This document shows, one piece after another, positions 44,066 to 52,625 of a stretch of 64,000 nucleotides of DNA; position 1 is the stretch's first letter, and each line of letters starts with the position of its first letter. The notes under the pieces were generated by a model. The model worked only from the letters and a program-made list of their open reading frames with translations. It was not told the origin of the DNA and searched no databases. The translations under genes and the position numbers were made by a program. The stretch lies in contig JAHBWE010000008.1 in assembly GCA_019637155.1 (NCBI GenBank), positions 124,001 through 188,000 on the forward strand, in the 5' to 3' direction. This stretch comes from Labilithrix sp. (GTDB lineage Bacteria; Myxococcota_A; Polyangia; Polyangiales; Polyangiaceae).

Positions 44066-44917
44066 TCACAAGAACTGCGACGCGTTGTTCGCGAACTGCT
44101 CGCTGGCGAGACCCGCCGCGAGCTCCAAGAGACGGTCCTCGGACGCCTTGTCGCCGCTCGACACGCCTTGGGCCGTGAGCGACTTGTCGACGTTACCGAG
44201 CAGTGACTTGTTCGGGTAATTGAAGACGCCGATCTTCACCTTCACGCGAAGGTTGCCGCCGTCGTACTGGAAGTTGTCGATCGCGATCGCGAGGTAGAAG
44301 CCGCCCTTCAGCTTCTTGTCCTTGATCACCTGCCGCGCCTTCTCCGGCGTCTCCCCCGCCGACGGCGCGAGCTGCACCGTGCCCGCAGCGTCGAGCTTCG
44401 CCTTCACCGAATTGAGGACGATCTTCTCGACCTCCGCGTTCGCGCGGCTCGTCGCGTTCGCGACCGACGAGAGAGAGATGTAGTACTTGGCGTTGGGGTT
44501 GTCCTTGATCACGTCCCCGCCGCCGCCCGACTTGTTGATCGTGTTGATCGCGAGCGAGATCGCGTCCCTCACCGCCGCGCTCGACTCCGTGCGCAGGTGC
44601 GCCTCGAGGCAAGGCAAGGCGCTGCGCTTGTTGAGGAGCTTCAAGCCCGCCGTCGCCGCCTGGCGTACGCCTTCTTCTCGATCGCCGAGCCCGCCGCAGA
44701 GCGGATCGACCGCGCCTTCGTCGTTGGTTCCGCCGAGCGAGAGCGCGGCGGACGTGCGAACACGCGCGTCGCTGTCCCTCATCTTCTCGGAGAGGTATCT
44801 GATCCGCTCGCTGTCCGCATGCGCGTCGCCGGGCGTGAACGCGAACAACGCGCCCGCACATAGCGACGCAGCCATGACGCTTCCCCGCAGCCGTCTCACG
44901 AAGCCAAGTCTACGCAT
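44066..44917 (-). CDS. Exported HEAT-repeat protein
   Basis: 283 residues from ATG 44917, with a signal peptide ending near DAHA. HEAT repeats occupy about residues 35-125 (MRDSDARVRTSAALSLGGTN; LGDREEGVRQAATAGLKLLN). A mixed alpha/beta domain (about 135-283) includes YYISLSSVANATS and GGFYLAIAIDNFQYD. I do not recognise that domain. It is probably periplasmic and encoded with the HAMP-like membrane protein, possibly an interacting pair. It diverges from the Ig-like gene at 45056. Confidence 0.85.
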   Translation of the reverse strand: MRRLGFVRRLRGSVMAASLCAGALFAFTPGDAHADSERIRYLSEKMRDSDARVRTSAALSLGGTNDEGAVDPLCGGLGDREEGVRQAATAGLKLLNKRSALPCLEAHLRTESSAAVRDAISLAINTINKSGGGGDVIKDNPNAKYYISLSSVANATSRANAEVEKIVLNSVKAKLDAAGTVQLAPSAGETPEKARQVIKDKKLKGGFYLAIAIDNFQYDGGNLRVKVKIGVFNYPNKSLLGNVDKSLTAQGVSSGDKASEDRLLELAAGLASEQFANNASQFL

Positions 44918-45055
44918 CCGCCACGCCTCCGGAACAGCTTTTCGCTGGCTCCACATAGTTCAGCGGGAAGATCGACGGCCGCGCCGGCCAAAACTTCAAC
45001 GCGACGATGCAGTCCATTGGCTTGGACCTCCGGGCGATCAACGATGATGTCACCC

Positions 45056-46846
45056 ATGTGGAGACTCTCGCAAGCGTGCCTCTTCATCATCGCGTTCTTC
45101 GCGATGATCGAGGCCGCGCACGCCGCGCCGCTGAAAGTGCGGGTGCGTGGAGCGGCGAAGATCTCCGCGCGTGGGTGGCGGGAGCAGGTCGGCGGTGACG
45201 CGGCGCGTACCGAGCTCGTCCTCAGCGGCACATTGACCGACGACGCCTCGCTCGCGATGCCGGGGCAGCCGGTGATCGTCCGCGTCGCGCGCGAGACGGA
45301 CCCGCACGACGCCATGGTGGCGGAGGGGATCCGAGCTGCGAGATCGTGCGACAGAGGCCACGCGCAGGTCGTGAAGGTGCAGGGGCCGCGCGAGGCGCCG
45401 GAGGTGGCGATCACCACCGACGAGGCCGGCCGCTTCTGCTTCCGCGCGCCGCTCGAGCCCGATCGCTACAAAGCGACGGTCGTGTTCGCGCCGCCCGGGG
45501 GCCGCGGCCTCGTCGACGGCGCCGAGCGCGAGATCGGCTTCGACCTCTCGCGCCGCGGGCTCGCCTTGAAATTCGATCCCGAGCCGAAGGTGCTCGAGCT
45601 CGACACGCCGCGCGTGACGGTCGAGGCCGTCGCGCTGCACGACGACGAGGACTCGCCGCACGTCGCGCCCGGCCTCGTCGTCGTGCTGTCGAACGAGAAG
45701 GAGGAGATCGCGCGCGCGACGTCGGACGGCTCCGGACGCGCGCGCTTCGCGTTCTCCGGCGCGAAGGCGGGGCCGCCCGGCGTCGGCGAGCTGCGCGCGT
45801 CGTTCGCCGGCAACACCGACATCGCGGCGACGACGACGACGCACGAGATCGAGCGTCACGTGAAGGTCAACGTGAAGGTGCCCGCCGCCGAGCGCGGCGA
45901 GCTCGAGCCGAAGGTCCCGGAGGAAGGGATCCCGATCGTCGCCGACGTCACGTCGAGCCTCGGCCCCGTCGGCGAAGGATCGATCGAGGCGCGCGTCGGC
46001 GAGGTCGTCGTCGGCGCGGCGCCGGTCGAGCGAGGCATCGCGCGGCTCACGCTCACGTTCGCGACGACGTCGAGCGAAGCGTTCGTGCGCCTCCGCTACG
46101 TCCCGTCCGCGCCTTGGTACGAGCCGATCGGCGAGCCGGTGATCCGGGTGCCGATCCGCGGGCCGTCGCTGCTCTCGAAGGCGCCGCTCCTCCTCGCCGG
46201 GCTCGCCGTGATCGCGTTCTTCCTCGTCGGCCGCGTGTCGGGACCGAAGATCAAGCCGGAGCCCGCGCCGGGGAAACCGGATCCGCTCCCCGATCCGACG
46301 CCGCGCATCGAGGTCGTGCGCCCCGCCGAGCGCGGTCAGGAAGGATGGACCGGCAAGATCGTCGACGCCCACGAAGGCACGCCGATCGCCGGCGCGCGCG
46401 TGTGGATCGAGCGTGGCACCTTCGACGGCCGCGCGAGCCTCGTCGGCTTCGAGACCGGACCGGACGGCCGCTTCACGCTGAAGGGCATCGGGCCCATCGC
46501 CGGCGACGAGAGCATCATCGCGGAGGGCCACCTCCACGCGCGGCTCTCGCAGACCCTCCCCGCCCCCGGCGAGCTCACGATCGCGCTCGCGGCGCGACGG
46601 CGCGCGCTCCTCGCGCAGCTCGTCGCGTTCGCGAAGAAGCGCGGCGCCCCCTTCGACGTCCGCCCCGAGCCGACCCCCGGCCACGTCCGCCGCGCCGCGC
46701 AGGGCGATCCGCGCGAGGCCGGCGCCGCCAAATGGGCGGCCGCGATGGAGAATGCGGTGTTCGGCCCGGGGGACGTCGACGCCCGGACCGAGGCCGAGGT
46801 CGCGCGGCTCGAGCCCGACAAACCCGCCGATCCGACGCAACGTTGA
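45056..46846 (+). CDS. Exported Ig/carboxypeptidase-regulatory-like membrane protein
   Basis: 596 residues from ATG 45056, which begins the signal peptide (MWRLSQACLFIIAFFAMIEA); ATG 45044 is also possible. Several beta-sandwich-like domains (about 30-370) resemble bacterial Ig or Cna-B-type folds, e.g. VAITTDEAGRFCFRAPLEPD. A TM segment lies at about 378-400. A carboxypeptidase-regulatory-like domain (about 435-520: GKIVDAHEGTPIAGARVWIE, GPDGRFTLKGIGP) and a charged tail follow. By topology the last domain would be cytoplasmic, which is unusual. It ends 38 bp before ftsY and may be co-transcribed with it. Confidence 0.8.
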   Translation: MWRLSQACLFIIAFFAMIEAAHAAPLKVRVRGAAKISARGWREQVGGDAARTELVLSGTLTDDASLAMPGQPVIVRVARETDPHDAMVAEGIRAARSCDRGHAQVVKVQGPREAPEVAITTDEAGRFCFRAPLEPDRYKATVVFAPPGGRGLVDGAEREIGFDLSRRGLALKFDPEPKVLELDTPRVTVEAVALHDDEDSPHVAPGLVVVLSNEKEEIARATSDGSGRARFAFSGAKAGPPGVGELRASFAGNTDIAATTTTHEIERHVKVNVKVPAAERGELEPKVPEEGIPIVADVTSSLGPVGEGSIEARVGEVVVGAAPVERGIARLTLTFATTSSEAFVRLRYVPSAPWYEPIGEPVIRVPIRGPSLLSKAPLLLAGLAVIAFFLVGRVSGPKIKPEPAPGKPDPLPDPTPRIEVVRPAERGQEGWTGKIVDAHEGTPIAGARVWIERGTFDGRASLVGFETGPDGRFTLKGIGPIAGDESIIAEGHLHARLSQTLPAPGELTIALAARRRALLAQLVAFAKKRGAPFDVRPEPTPGHVRRAAQGDPREAGAAKWAAAMENAVFGPGDVDARTEAEVARLEPDKPADPTQR

Positions 46847-46884
46847 CGGGGTAAGGCCGCTCTCCATATAAGGAGCACACCTCG

Positions 46885-48126
46885 ATGGACAAGCTGCCCC
46901 TCATCATCGGCGTCGTCATCGTGGCGGCGGTCCTGGCGTACCTCCTCTTCTTCCGGAAGAAGCCGGCGCTCCCCGAACCGGCCGCGAAGCGCCCCGAGGC
47001 GGCGCCGCCGCCCGCCAAGAAGGCGGAGAGCGTCCCGTCCACGAAGGTGCCGTCGACGAAGACGGAGGTGCCGGAGTCGACGAAGGCCCCGTCCACGAAG
47101 GCCCCGTCGGCGAAGGTCCCAGCGGAAGAAGAAGCGCCCGCGCCGCCGCCCTCGGCCGCGCCGACCGCGGAGGCCCCGCCCGTCGTCTCGAAGAAGGACG
47201 TCGCCGGCCTGCGGAAGGGCCTCGCCGCGACGCGCGGCGGCTTCATGGCGAAGCTGAAGGCGCTCATCACGGGGAAGAAGGAGATCGACCCCGCGATCCT
47301 CGACCAGATCGAGGAGGTGATGATCACGAGCGACGTCGGCGTGAAGACCACGCAGGCGATCCTCGAGCGGCTCCGCGATCAGCTGAAGAAGAACGAGCTC
47401 GCGGACAGCGACGCGGTGTGGGCCGCGTTGCGCGCCGAGGCGACGCGCATCCTCTCGCTCCCGGTGCAGGCGCCCCCGAAGGGCGCGAAGCCGCTCGTCG
47501 TCTTGATGGTCGGCGTCAACGGCGTCGGCAAGACCACGTCGATCGGGAAGCTCGCGACGAAGTGGAACGCCGAGGGCAAGAAGGTGATCCTCGGCGCCGG
47601 CGACACGTTCCGCGCCGCGGCGGTGCAGCAGCTCGAGGTCTGGGGCAAACGCGTCGGCGCCGACGTCGTGAAGGGCAAGGAAGGCGCCGATCCGGGCGCG
47701 GTCGCCTTCGAGGCGACGAAGAAGGCCACAGAAAGTGGAGCCGAAATTCTTCTCGTGGACACTGCAGGTCGTCTTCACACGAAGGTGAACCTGATGGACG
47801 AGATCAAGAAGGTGAAGCGCACCATCGCGAAGGCGATGGAAGGGGCGCCCCACGAGACGCTCCTGGTCATCGACGCGACCACGGGACAGAACGCGCTCAC
47901 GCAGGCGGCGCTCTTCAAGGAGGCCCTCGAGCTCACCGGCATCATCCTCACGAAGCTCGATGGAACCGCCAAAGGCGGGGTCGTCCTGGGGGTCTGCGAC
48001 GAGCTGAAGGTCCCCGTCCGCTACATCGGCCTGGGCGAACGCGCCGAGGATCTCAGGGAATTCGTCGCGGCGGACTTCGTCGAGGCCTTGTTTGGCAAGG
48101 ATGACGACGACGCGGCTGCGGCGTGA
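46885..48126 (+). CDS. ftsY: Signal recognition particle receptor FtsY
   Basis: 413 residues. An N-terminal TM helix (about 5-24), then an Ala/Pro/Lys/Thr-rich linker with repeated STKAPSTK-type units (about 30-100), the N domain (about 110-200) and the G domain: G1 VGVNGVGKTTS near residue 209, GDTFRAAA, LLVDTAGR, TKLDGTAKGG and the closing YIGLGERAEDLREF. The GTPase docks ribosome-SRP complexes at the membrane. The N-terminal TM anchor is common in delta-proteobacterial FtsY. The SD AAGGAG lies upstream of ATG 46885. Confidence 0.97.
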   Translation: MDKLPLIIGVVIVAAVLAYLLFFRKKPALPEPAAKRPEAAPPPAKKAESVPSTKVPSTKTEVPESTKAPSTKAPSAKVPAEEEAPAPPPSAAPTAEAPPVVSKKDVAGLRKGLAATRGGFMAKLKALITGKKEIDPAILDQIEEVMITSDVGVKTTQAILERLRDQLKKNELADSDAVWAALRAEATRILSLPVQAPPKGAKPLVVLMVGVNGVGKTTSIGKLATKWNAEGKKVILGAGDTFRAAAVQQLEVWGKRVGADVVKGKEGADPGAVAFEATKKATESGAEILLVDTAGRLHTKVNLMDEIKKVKRTIAKAMEGAPHETLLVIDATTGQNALTQAALFKEALELTGIILTKLDGTAKGGVVLGVCDELKVPVRYIGLGERAEDLREFVAADFVEALFGKDDDDAAAA

Positions 48127-48246
48127 AAGAGAATTGGATTGCTCGGCCAAAAACATCCGTGTTATCGTGGCCTGCAACTCTGCAGTACCCCTGATTTTCT
48201 CAATGTTTTTGAAGCTTTGCAAGCCGTTCCGTAGAAGGGGTTCTTG

Positions 48247-49242
48247 ATGAAGCACGCTCGAAGCTGGCTCCTTCTGGTGGTGGCGTTGTTGCTGCTGCCC
48301 TCGGCTGCGTTCGCGCAGCAGAAGAAGCCCGGCGCCAAACCGGGAACGACGAAACCGGCAGCAAAGCCCACCCAGCCCACGCAGCCGGCGGGCGGTGACA
48401 TCGAGATCGACGATCCGAACACGCCGCCGCCCGACCAGCCCGCCGTACCACCGCCCGAGCCGCCCCCCACCACCGGTGGCGACACGAACACCGGCGGCGG
48501 CATCTGCGAGATCGACCCCACCGCCTGCCCCAAGCAGGCGGACGTGGCGAAGCTCGCGGGTCGTGACGTCAAGGCCGACGTCTACGCGGTGCAGCAGATC
48601 TACGCGCTCCGCCGCGGTCGCTTCGAGGTGAACCCGTACTGGAGCTTCAGCCTCAACGACCAGTTCGTCACCCACCCGGGCCCCGGCCTCGCGGTGAACT
48701 ACTACCTGACGAACGTGCTCGCGGTCGGCATCAACGGCACGTACTACCAACCCTTCAACGGGGACGCCGACTTCAACTTCGAGAACCGCCGCGCGACGCG
48801 CCTCGCGGTCCCGCTGAACGAGTACCTCGCGGGCTACGCGGTGAACTTCACGTACGTCCCGATGTACGGGAAATTCAGCGGCTTCGGGAACTTCATCTTC
48901 CACTACGACGGCTACCTCGTCGGAGGCGTCGGCGGCCTCTTCACCCGTCCGATCGCGGTCATCGATCCCGACAACCGCAAGTTCGACTACGAGCACCGCA
49001 TCGCCTTCAACCTCGGCTTCGGTCTCCGCGTCTTCTTGAACCGCTGGTTCTCGGTCATCGGCGAAGTCCGCAACTACGTCTACATCGAGCAGCTCGAGAA
49101 CGTGAACGTCGGGACGACGCAGGCGCAGCAGACCGACCCCGGCACGTGGTTGGGTGAGAAGCCGCTGACGGTGAACGTCCAGGCTCAGGTTGGCATCAGC
49201 GTCTTCTTGCCGTTCAGCTGGGAATACAGGTTGCCGAAATGA
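48247..49242 (+). CDS. Outer-membrane beta-barrel protein, GltA/GltB type
   Basis: 331 residues from ATG 48247. A signal peptide ending AFAQ is followed by a Lys/Pro/Thr-rich linker (about 20-85) with IEIDDP, and an 'OMP b-brl' type barrel (about 110-331) with alternating aromatic strands (RFEVNPYWSFSLNDQFV; AVNFTYVPMYGKFSGFGNF) and a final YRLPK. Barrels of this kind with a Pro-rich periplasmic start occur as GltA, GltB and GltH in M. xanthus and NfsA/NfsB in the spore coat system. Its ATGA overlap with the next barrel gene mirrors the paired gltB-gltA arrangement. I cannot tell which one it is. Confidence 0.78.
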   Translation: MKHARSWLLLVVALLLLPSAAFAQQKKPGAKPGTTKPAAKPTQPTQPAGGDIEIDDPNTPPPDQPAVPPPEPPPTTGGDTNTGGGICEIDPTACPKQADVAKLAGRDVKADVYAVQQIYALRRGRFEVNPYWSFSLNDQFVTHPGPGLAVNYYLTNVLAVGINGTYYQPFNGDADFNFENRRATRLAVPLNEYLAGYAVNFTYVPMYGKFSGFGNFIFHYDGYLVGGVGGLFTRPIAVIDPDNRKFDYEHRIAFNLGFGLRVFLNRWFSVIGEVRNYVYIEQLENVNVGTTQAQQTDPGTWLGEKPLTVNVQAQVGISVFLPFSWEYRLPK

Positions 49243-50129
49243 AAGCGCGCAAGATGAACAGCCGGAAGCGCAGCTTCACCGCACGTTGCGTCGTCGGCGC
49301 GCTCGCCGTCGCGCTCGGCGTCGCGGCCGCTCCCTCCGAGGCGCAAGCGCAGGAGATCCAGCTCACCGGTCCGCTCGCCGGTGCCCCCGCCGTCCGCAAG
49401 CTCCGTCTCTACCGCGAAGGTCGCGCGGAGATCGCGCTCGGCGGCGGCTTCACGCTCCTCGACGAGTACAAGCGCACGATCTTCCTCTCGGGGCGGCTCC
49501 AGTACAACCTCTTCGACTGGCTCGGTATCGGCGTCTTCGGCGGTTTCTCGCCCGACGCGCTCAGCCTCAACACCGACCTCGCCGACAGGATCGACGACAC
49601 GCCGGCGCCGCGTAACTCGCGCACGGCGGTGAACCTCCCCGCCAACGCCGGCAGCCCCGCGTTCGGCGACCAGGCCGGGAAGATGAGCTGGATGGCGACG
49701 CCCCAGATCTCGTTCAGCCCGTTCCGCGGCAAGCTCGCCCTCTTCCAGAAGCTGTTCGTCGACACCGACCTCTACCTCCACGGCGGCGTCGCGTTCGTCG
49801 GCGTGAAGGAGCGCGCGAACTGCGGCGGTACGGGCCAGACGGCGTGCACCGCGCAGGCGAGCTTCGCCACGAACGACCGCGTCGCGATCGCGCCGTCGTT
49901 CGGCCTCGGCCTCACGCTCTACCCGTCGGGCTTCCTCAGCATCAACGTCGAGTACCGCGCGTTCCCGTTCTCGTACAACCGCGGCGGCTTCGACTCGCGT
50001 GGCGCGGGCCCGGACGCGTCGTTCCCGGACTTGAAGATCGACTCCGAGGATCAGACCTTCAAGTTCAACCAGATGATCTTCGTCGGCGTCGGCATCCATC
50101 TGCCGACGAGCCCGAAGGTCAGCGAATAG
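49239..50129 (+). CDS. Second outer-membrane beta-barrel protein, GltA/GltB type
   Basis: 296 residues, starting in an ATGA overlap with the preceding gene (translational coupling); ATG 49254 is an alternative start. The signal peptide ends near SEAQAQ. The rest looks like an outer-membrane barrel: KLRLYREGRAEIALGGGFTL, RLQYNLFDWLGIGVFGGF, SFGLGLTLYPSGFLSINVEY and a final IFVGVGIHLPTSPKVSE. An extracellular or periplasmic loop (about 190-205) holds a Cys pair (NCGGTGQTACTA). Together with the first barrel it is a candidate for the OM part of the Glt/Nfs-type complex encoded at 14-41 kb. Confidence 0.78.
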   Translation: MKARKMNSRKRSFTARCVVGALAVALGVAAAPSEAQAQEIQLTGPLAGAPAVRKLRLYREGRAEIALGGGFTLLDEYKRTIFLSGRLQYNLFDWLGIGVFGGFSPDALSLNTDLADRIDDTPAPRNSRTAVNLPANAGSPAFGDQAGKMSWMATPQISFSPFRGKLALFQKLFVDTDLYLHGGVAFVGVKERANCGGTGQTACTAQASFATNDRVAIAPSFGLGLTLYPSGFLSINVEYRAFPFSYNRGGFDSRGAGPDASFPDLKIDSEDQTFKFNQMIFVGVGIHLPTSPKVSE

Positions 50130-50164
50130 GCTAGTCTCTCCTCCGAGGAGGTCGGCCGAGCGAG

Positions 50165-51628
50165 ATGTCCGATACGCTCTCGCAGACCCGGCGCGAGGAT
50201 CTCTCGACGAACGAGGGCGGCTTCATCGAGGAGCCCGCCCTCTACGTCGTTCTGGAGGGCGAGCGCGTCCTCTCCAGCGGCATGCGCGTCCCGCTCGCGA
50301 ACGTCGACGAGCTGCGCATCGGCCGCGGCGCGACGCGCTCGCTGCGCGCCGAGGACGGCAAGAAGGCGGTGCTCGAGATCCCGGACCCGCGCATGTCCGG
50401 CAAACACGCGCGCATCTTCCGCGAGGACGGCGCGTGGCTGCTCGAGGACTCGGGCTCCACCAACGGCACGTTCGTCGAGGGCAAACGCGCGCCGTCGGCG
50501 CTGCTCGAGGAGGTCACCGTCATCACGTTCGGCGCGACGGTCGTGCTCTTCGATCCGGCGGAGCGGGTGCCGGACAACATCAAGACCGCGGCCGTCGACG
50601 CGCCTTCGTTGAAGTCGCGACCGCGCGGCACCGCCACGCTCGTCCCGGCGGTGGAGCAGGCGATGCCGCGCCTCGTGCGCGTCGCGATGTCGAAGCTCTC
50701 CATCCTCCTCCTCGGCGAGAGCGGCTCCGGGAAGGAGGTCCTCGCGCAGACGATCCACAAGCTGTCGGGGCGGAGCGGGCCGTTCGTCGCGATCAACTGC
50801 GGCGCGCTCGCGCCGACGCTGGTGGAGAGCCAGCTCTTCGGTCACCTGAAGGGCGCCTTCTCCGGCGCGCTGAAGGACGAGCCCGGCCTCGTCCGCGCGT
50901 CGTCCGGCGGCACGTTGTTCCTCGACGAGATCGGCGAGCTCCCCGCGAGCGCGCAGGCCACGCTCCTCCGCGTGTTGCAGGAGAAGGAGGTCCTCCCCGT
51001 CGGGGGGACGAAGCCGGTGCCGGTCGATCTCCGCGTCGTCGCCGCGACGCTCAAGCCGATCGACACGCACCCCGGCTTCCGCGCCGATCTCTACGCCCGC
51101 ATCGCCGCGTTCGTGCATCGCCTCGTGCCGCTCCGCGAGCGCAAGGCCGACATCGGGCTCGTCACCGCGGACATCCTCCCCCGCATCGCCGGCGAGCGCG
51201 CGGAGAAGATCCGCCTCGCGCCCGATCTCGGGACCGCCCTCGTGCAGCACCACTTCCCGCTCAACTTCCGCGAGCTCGAGCACATCCTCTCGGTCGGCCT
51301 CGTCACGTCGACGGAGGACCTGCTCCGCCTCGAGAGCGTCGGCGAGGCGATGAAGAAGTCGCGCGCGCCGGAGGAGCCGGAGCGCGACCGCCCCTCGTCG
51401 CGCAGCGGCGGGACGAGCCTCAAGGACACCGGCAAACACGCGCGCTCGGCGGTCCCGAAGGAGCTCTCCGAGGACGACCTGAAGCTGAAGGACGACCTCG
51501 TCGCCGCGCTGACGAAGACGAAGGGCAACATCAGCGAGATCTCCCGCACGATGGGCAAGACCCGGATGCAGATCCACCGCTGGATGAAGCGCTTCGGCCT
51601 CGACCCCGAGTCGTTCCGCGGCGGCTGA
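50165..51628 (+). CDS. FHA-domain sigma54-dependent activator with GAFSGA variant
   Basis: 487 residues. FHA domain at about 45-125 (MSGKHARIFREDG, DSGSTNGTFVEGK); AAA+ sigma54-activation domain at about 155-390 with Walker A GESGSGKE near 185, Walker B GGTLFLDEIGEL, and GAFSGA in place of GAFTGA (S233); Fis-type HTH at the end (about 445-485: GNISEISRTMGKTRMQIHRW). FHA-containing activators of this kind are regulated by Ser/Thr kinases in myxobacteria. It follows the barrel genes by 35 bp on the same strand and may control them or the glt genes (inference). Some of the C-terminal AAA+ lid region is shortened and Ser/Arg-rich. Confidence 0.9.
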   Translation: MSDTLSQTRREDLSTNEGGFIEEPALYVVLEGERVLSSGMRVPLANVDELRIGRGATRSLRAEDGKKAVLEIPDPRMSGKHARIFREDGAWLLEDSGSTNGTFVEGKRAPSALLEEVTVITFGATVVLFDPAERVPDNIKTAAVDAPSLKSRPRGTATLVPAVEQAMPRLVRVAMSKLSILLLGESGSGKEVLAQTIHKLSGRSGPFVAINCGALAPTLVESQLFGHLKGAFSGALKDEPGLVRASSGGTLFLDEIGELPASAQATLLRVLQEKEVLPVGGTKPVPVDLRVVAATLKPIDTHPGFRADLYARIAAFVHRLVPLRERKADIGLVTADILPRIAGERAEKIRLAPDLGTALVQHHFPLNFRELEHILSVGLVTSTEDLLRLESVGEAMKKSRAPEEPERDRPSSRSGGTSLKDTGKHARSAVPKELSEDDLKLKDDLVAALTKTKGNISEISRTMGKTRMQIHRWMKRFGLDPESFRGG

Positions 51629-51639
51629 CGCGCGCGCGC

Positions 51640-52539
51640 CTACGTCTTCCGGAAGACGTCGACGAGGAAACGCAGGAACGCGCGGACGTTCACGGAGCTC
51701 GCGCGCGCCGGCGTCGCGACGGCGTGGATGCTCGGCCCCTCCGCCGCGAACGGCGCGAGCACCTCGACGAGCGCGCCCTCCTTCAGCGAACGCTCGGTCA
51801 TGAAGTCGAGGACCTGGCAGAGCCCCATCCCCGCCTCCGCCGCGGCGAGGAGGTGGGCGCCGTGGTCGACGAGGACGTTGCCGCGGACGGGGACGGTGCG
51901 CGGCGCGGCGCCGTCGACGAACGACCAGTCGCGCGGCTTCCCGTCCGGGCTCACGAAGCGCAGGCAGTTGTGCGCCGCGAGATCGGCGAGCGATCGCGGC
52001 GCGGGGCGGCGCGTGAGGTACGCCGGGGCGCCGACCGTGGTCCAGCGCGTCTTGCGAAGGAGGCGCGCGACGAGGCTCGAGGAGGCGAGCGCGCCCATCC
52101 GGATCGCGACGTCGTGGTGCGGATCGGGGAGCCGCGCGACGCGGTCCGTGATCTGGAGCCGGAAGGAGAGGCGCGGGTACTGCGCGGCGAGCCGCGGCAG
52201 GTTCGGGATCACGAATGGGGCGAGGATGAAGGGCAACGTGACGCCGAGCTCGCCGTGCGGCTCGCGGCGGGCGCTGCTCATCGCGTCGCGCGCGCCCTGG
52301 ACGCCGAGGACCGCCTCGCGGCAGCGCTCGAGGAAGACCGCGCCGTCCTTCGTGAGCGTGACCGCGCGTGAGGTGCGATCGAGGAGCTTCACGCCGAGGT
52401 CCTCTTCGAGCTTCCGGACCGCCTTGCTCACCGCGGCGGTGGTGACGCCGAGGCTGACCGCGGCGCGGCCGAAGCTCTTCTCCTCCGCCGTGCGGACGAA
52501 AGGGAGGATGCCCGCGAAGAGATCGGCCCGGATCGTCAA
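51640..52539 (-). CDS. LysR-family transcriptional regulator
   Basis: 299 residues. N-terminal winged HTH (GILPFVRTAEEKSFGRAAVS, TTAAVSKAVRKLEEDLG) and a C-terminal substrate-binding domain. The only suitable start is TTG 52539, since no ATG or GTG lies near the expected N terminus. That start codon lies inside a palindrome (52535-52551) in the intergenic region. Its divergent neighbour, an NAD(P)-binding oxidoreductase, is the likely target, as is usual for LysR regulators. Confidence 0.92.
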   Translation of the reverse strand: MTIRADLFAGILPFVRTAEEKSFGRAAVSLGVTTAAVSKAVRKLEEDLGVKLLDRTSRAVTLTKDGAVFLERCREAVLGVQGARDAMSSARREPHGELGVTLPFILAPFVIPNLPRLAAQYPRLSFRLQITDRVARLPDPHHDVAIRMGALASSSLVARLLRKTRWTTVGAPAYLTRRPAPRSLADLAAHNCLRFVSPDGKPRDWSFVDGAAPRTVPVRGNVLVDHGAHLLAAAEAGMGLCQVLDFMTERSLKEGALVEVLAPFAAEGPSIHAVATPARASSVNVRAFLRFLVDVFRKT

Positions 52540-52580
52540 CCTATAGTTGACGATATGTTGACGATGTCGCCATGGTCAAC
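52535..52580. promoter_or_regulatory. Palindromic LysR operator region
   Basis: GTCAAC (52535-52540) and GTTGAC (52546-52551) form an inverted repeat with a 5-bp spacer; GTTGAC (52557-52562) and GTCAAC (52575-52580) form a second with a 12-bp spacer. Four half-sites in 46 bp between a LysR gene and its divergent neighbour fit regulatory and activation sites. The first covers the LysR start codon, pointing to autorepression. Confidence 0.65.
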
Positions 52581-52625
52581 CGTGGGTCGCGGTCGTAGCT
52601 TCTTCGTCCGGAAGGAGAGACGAAC

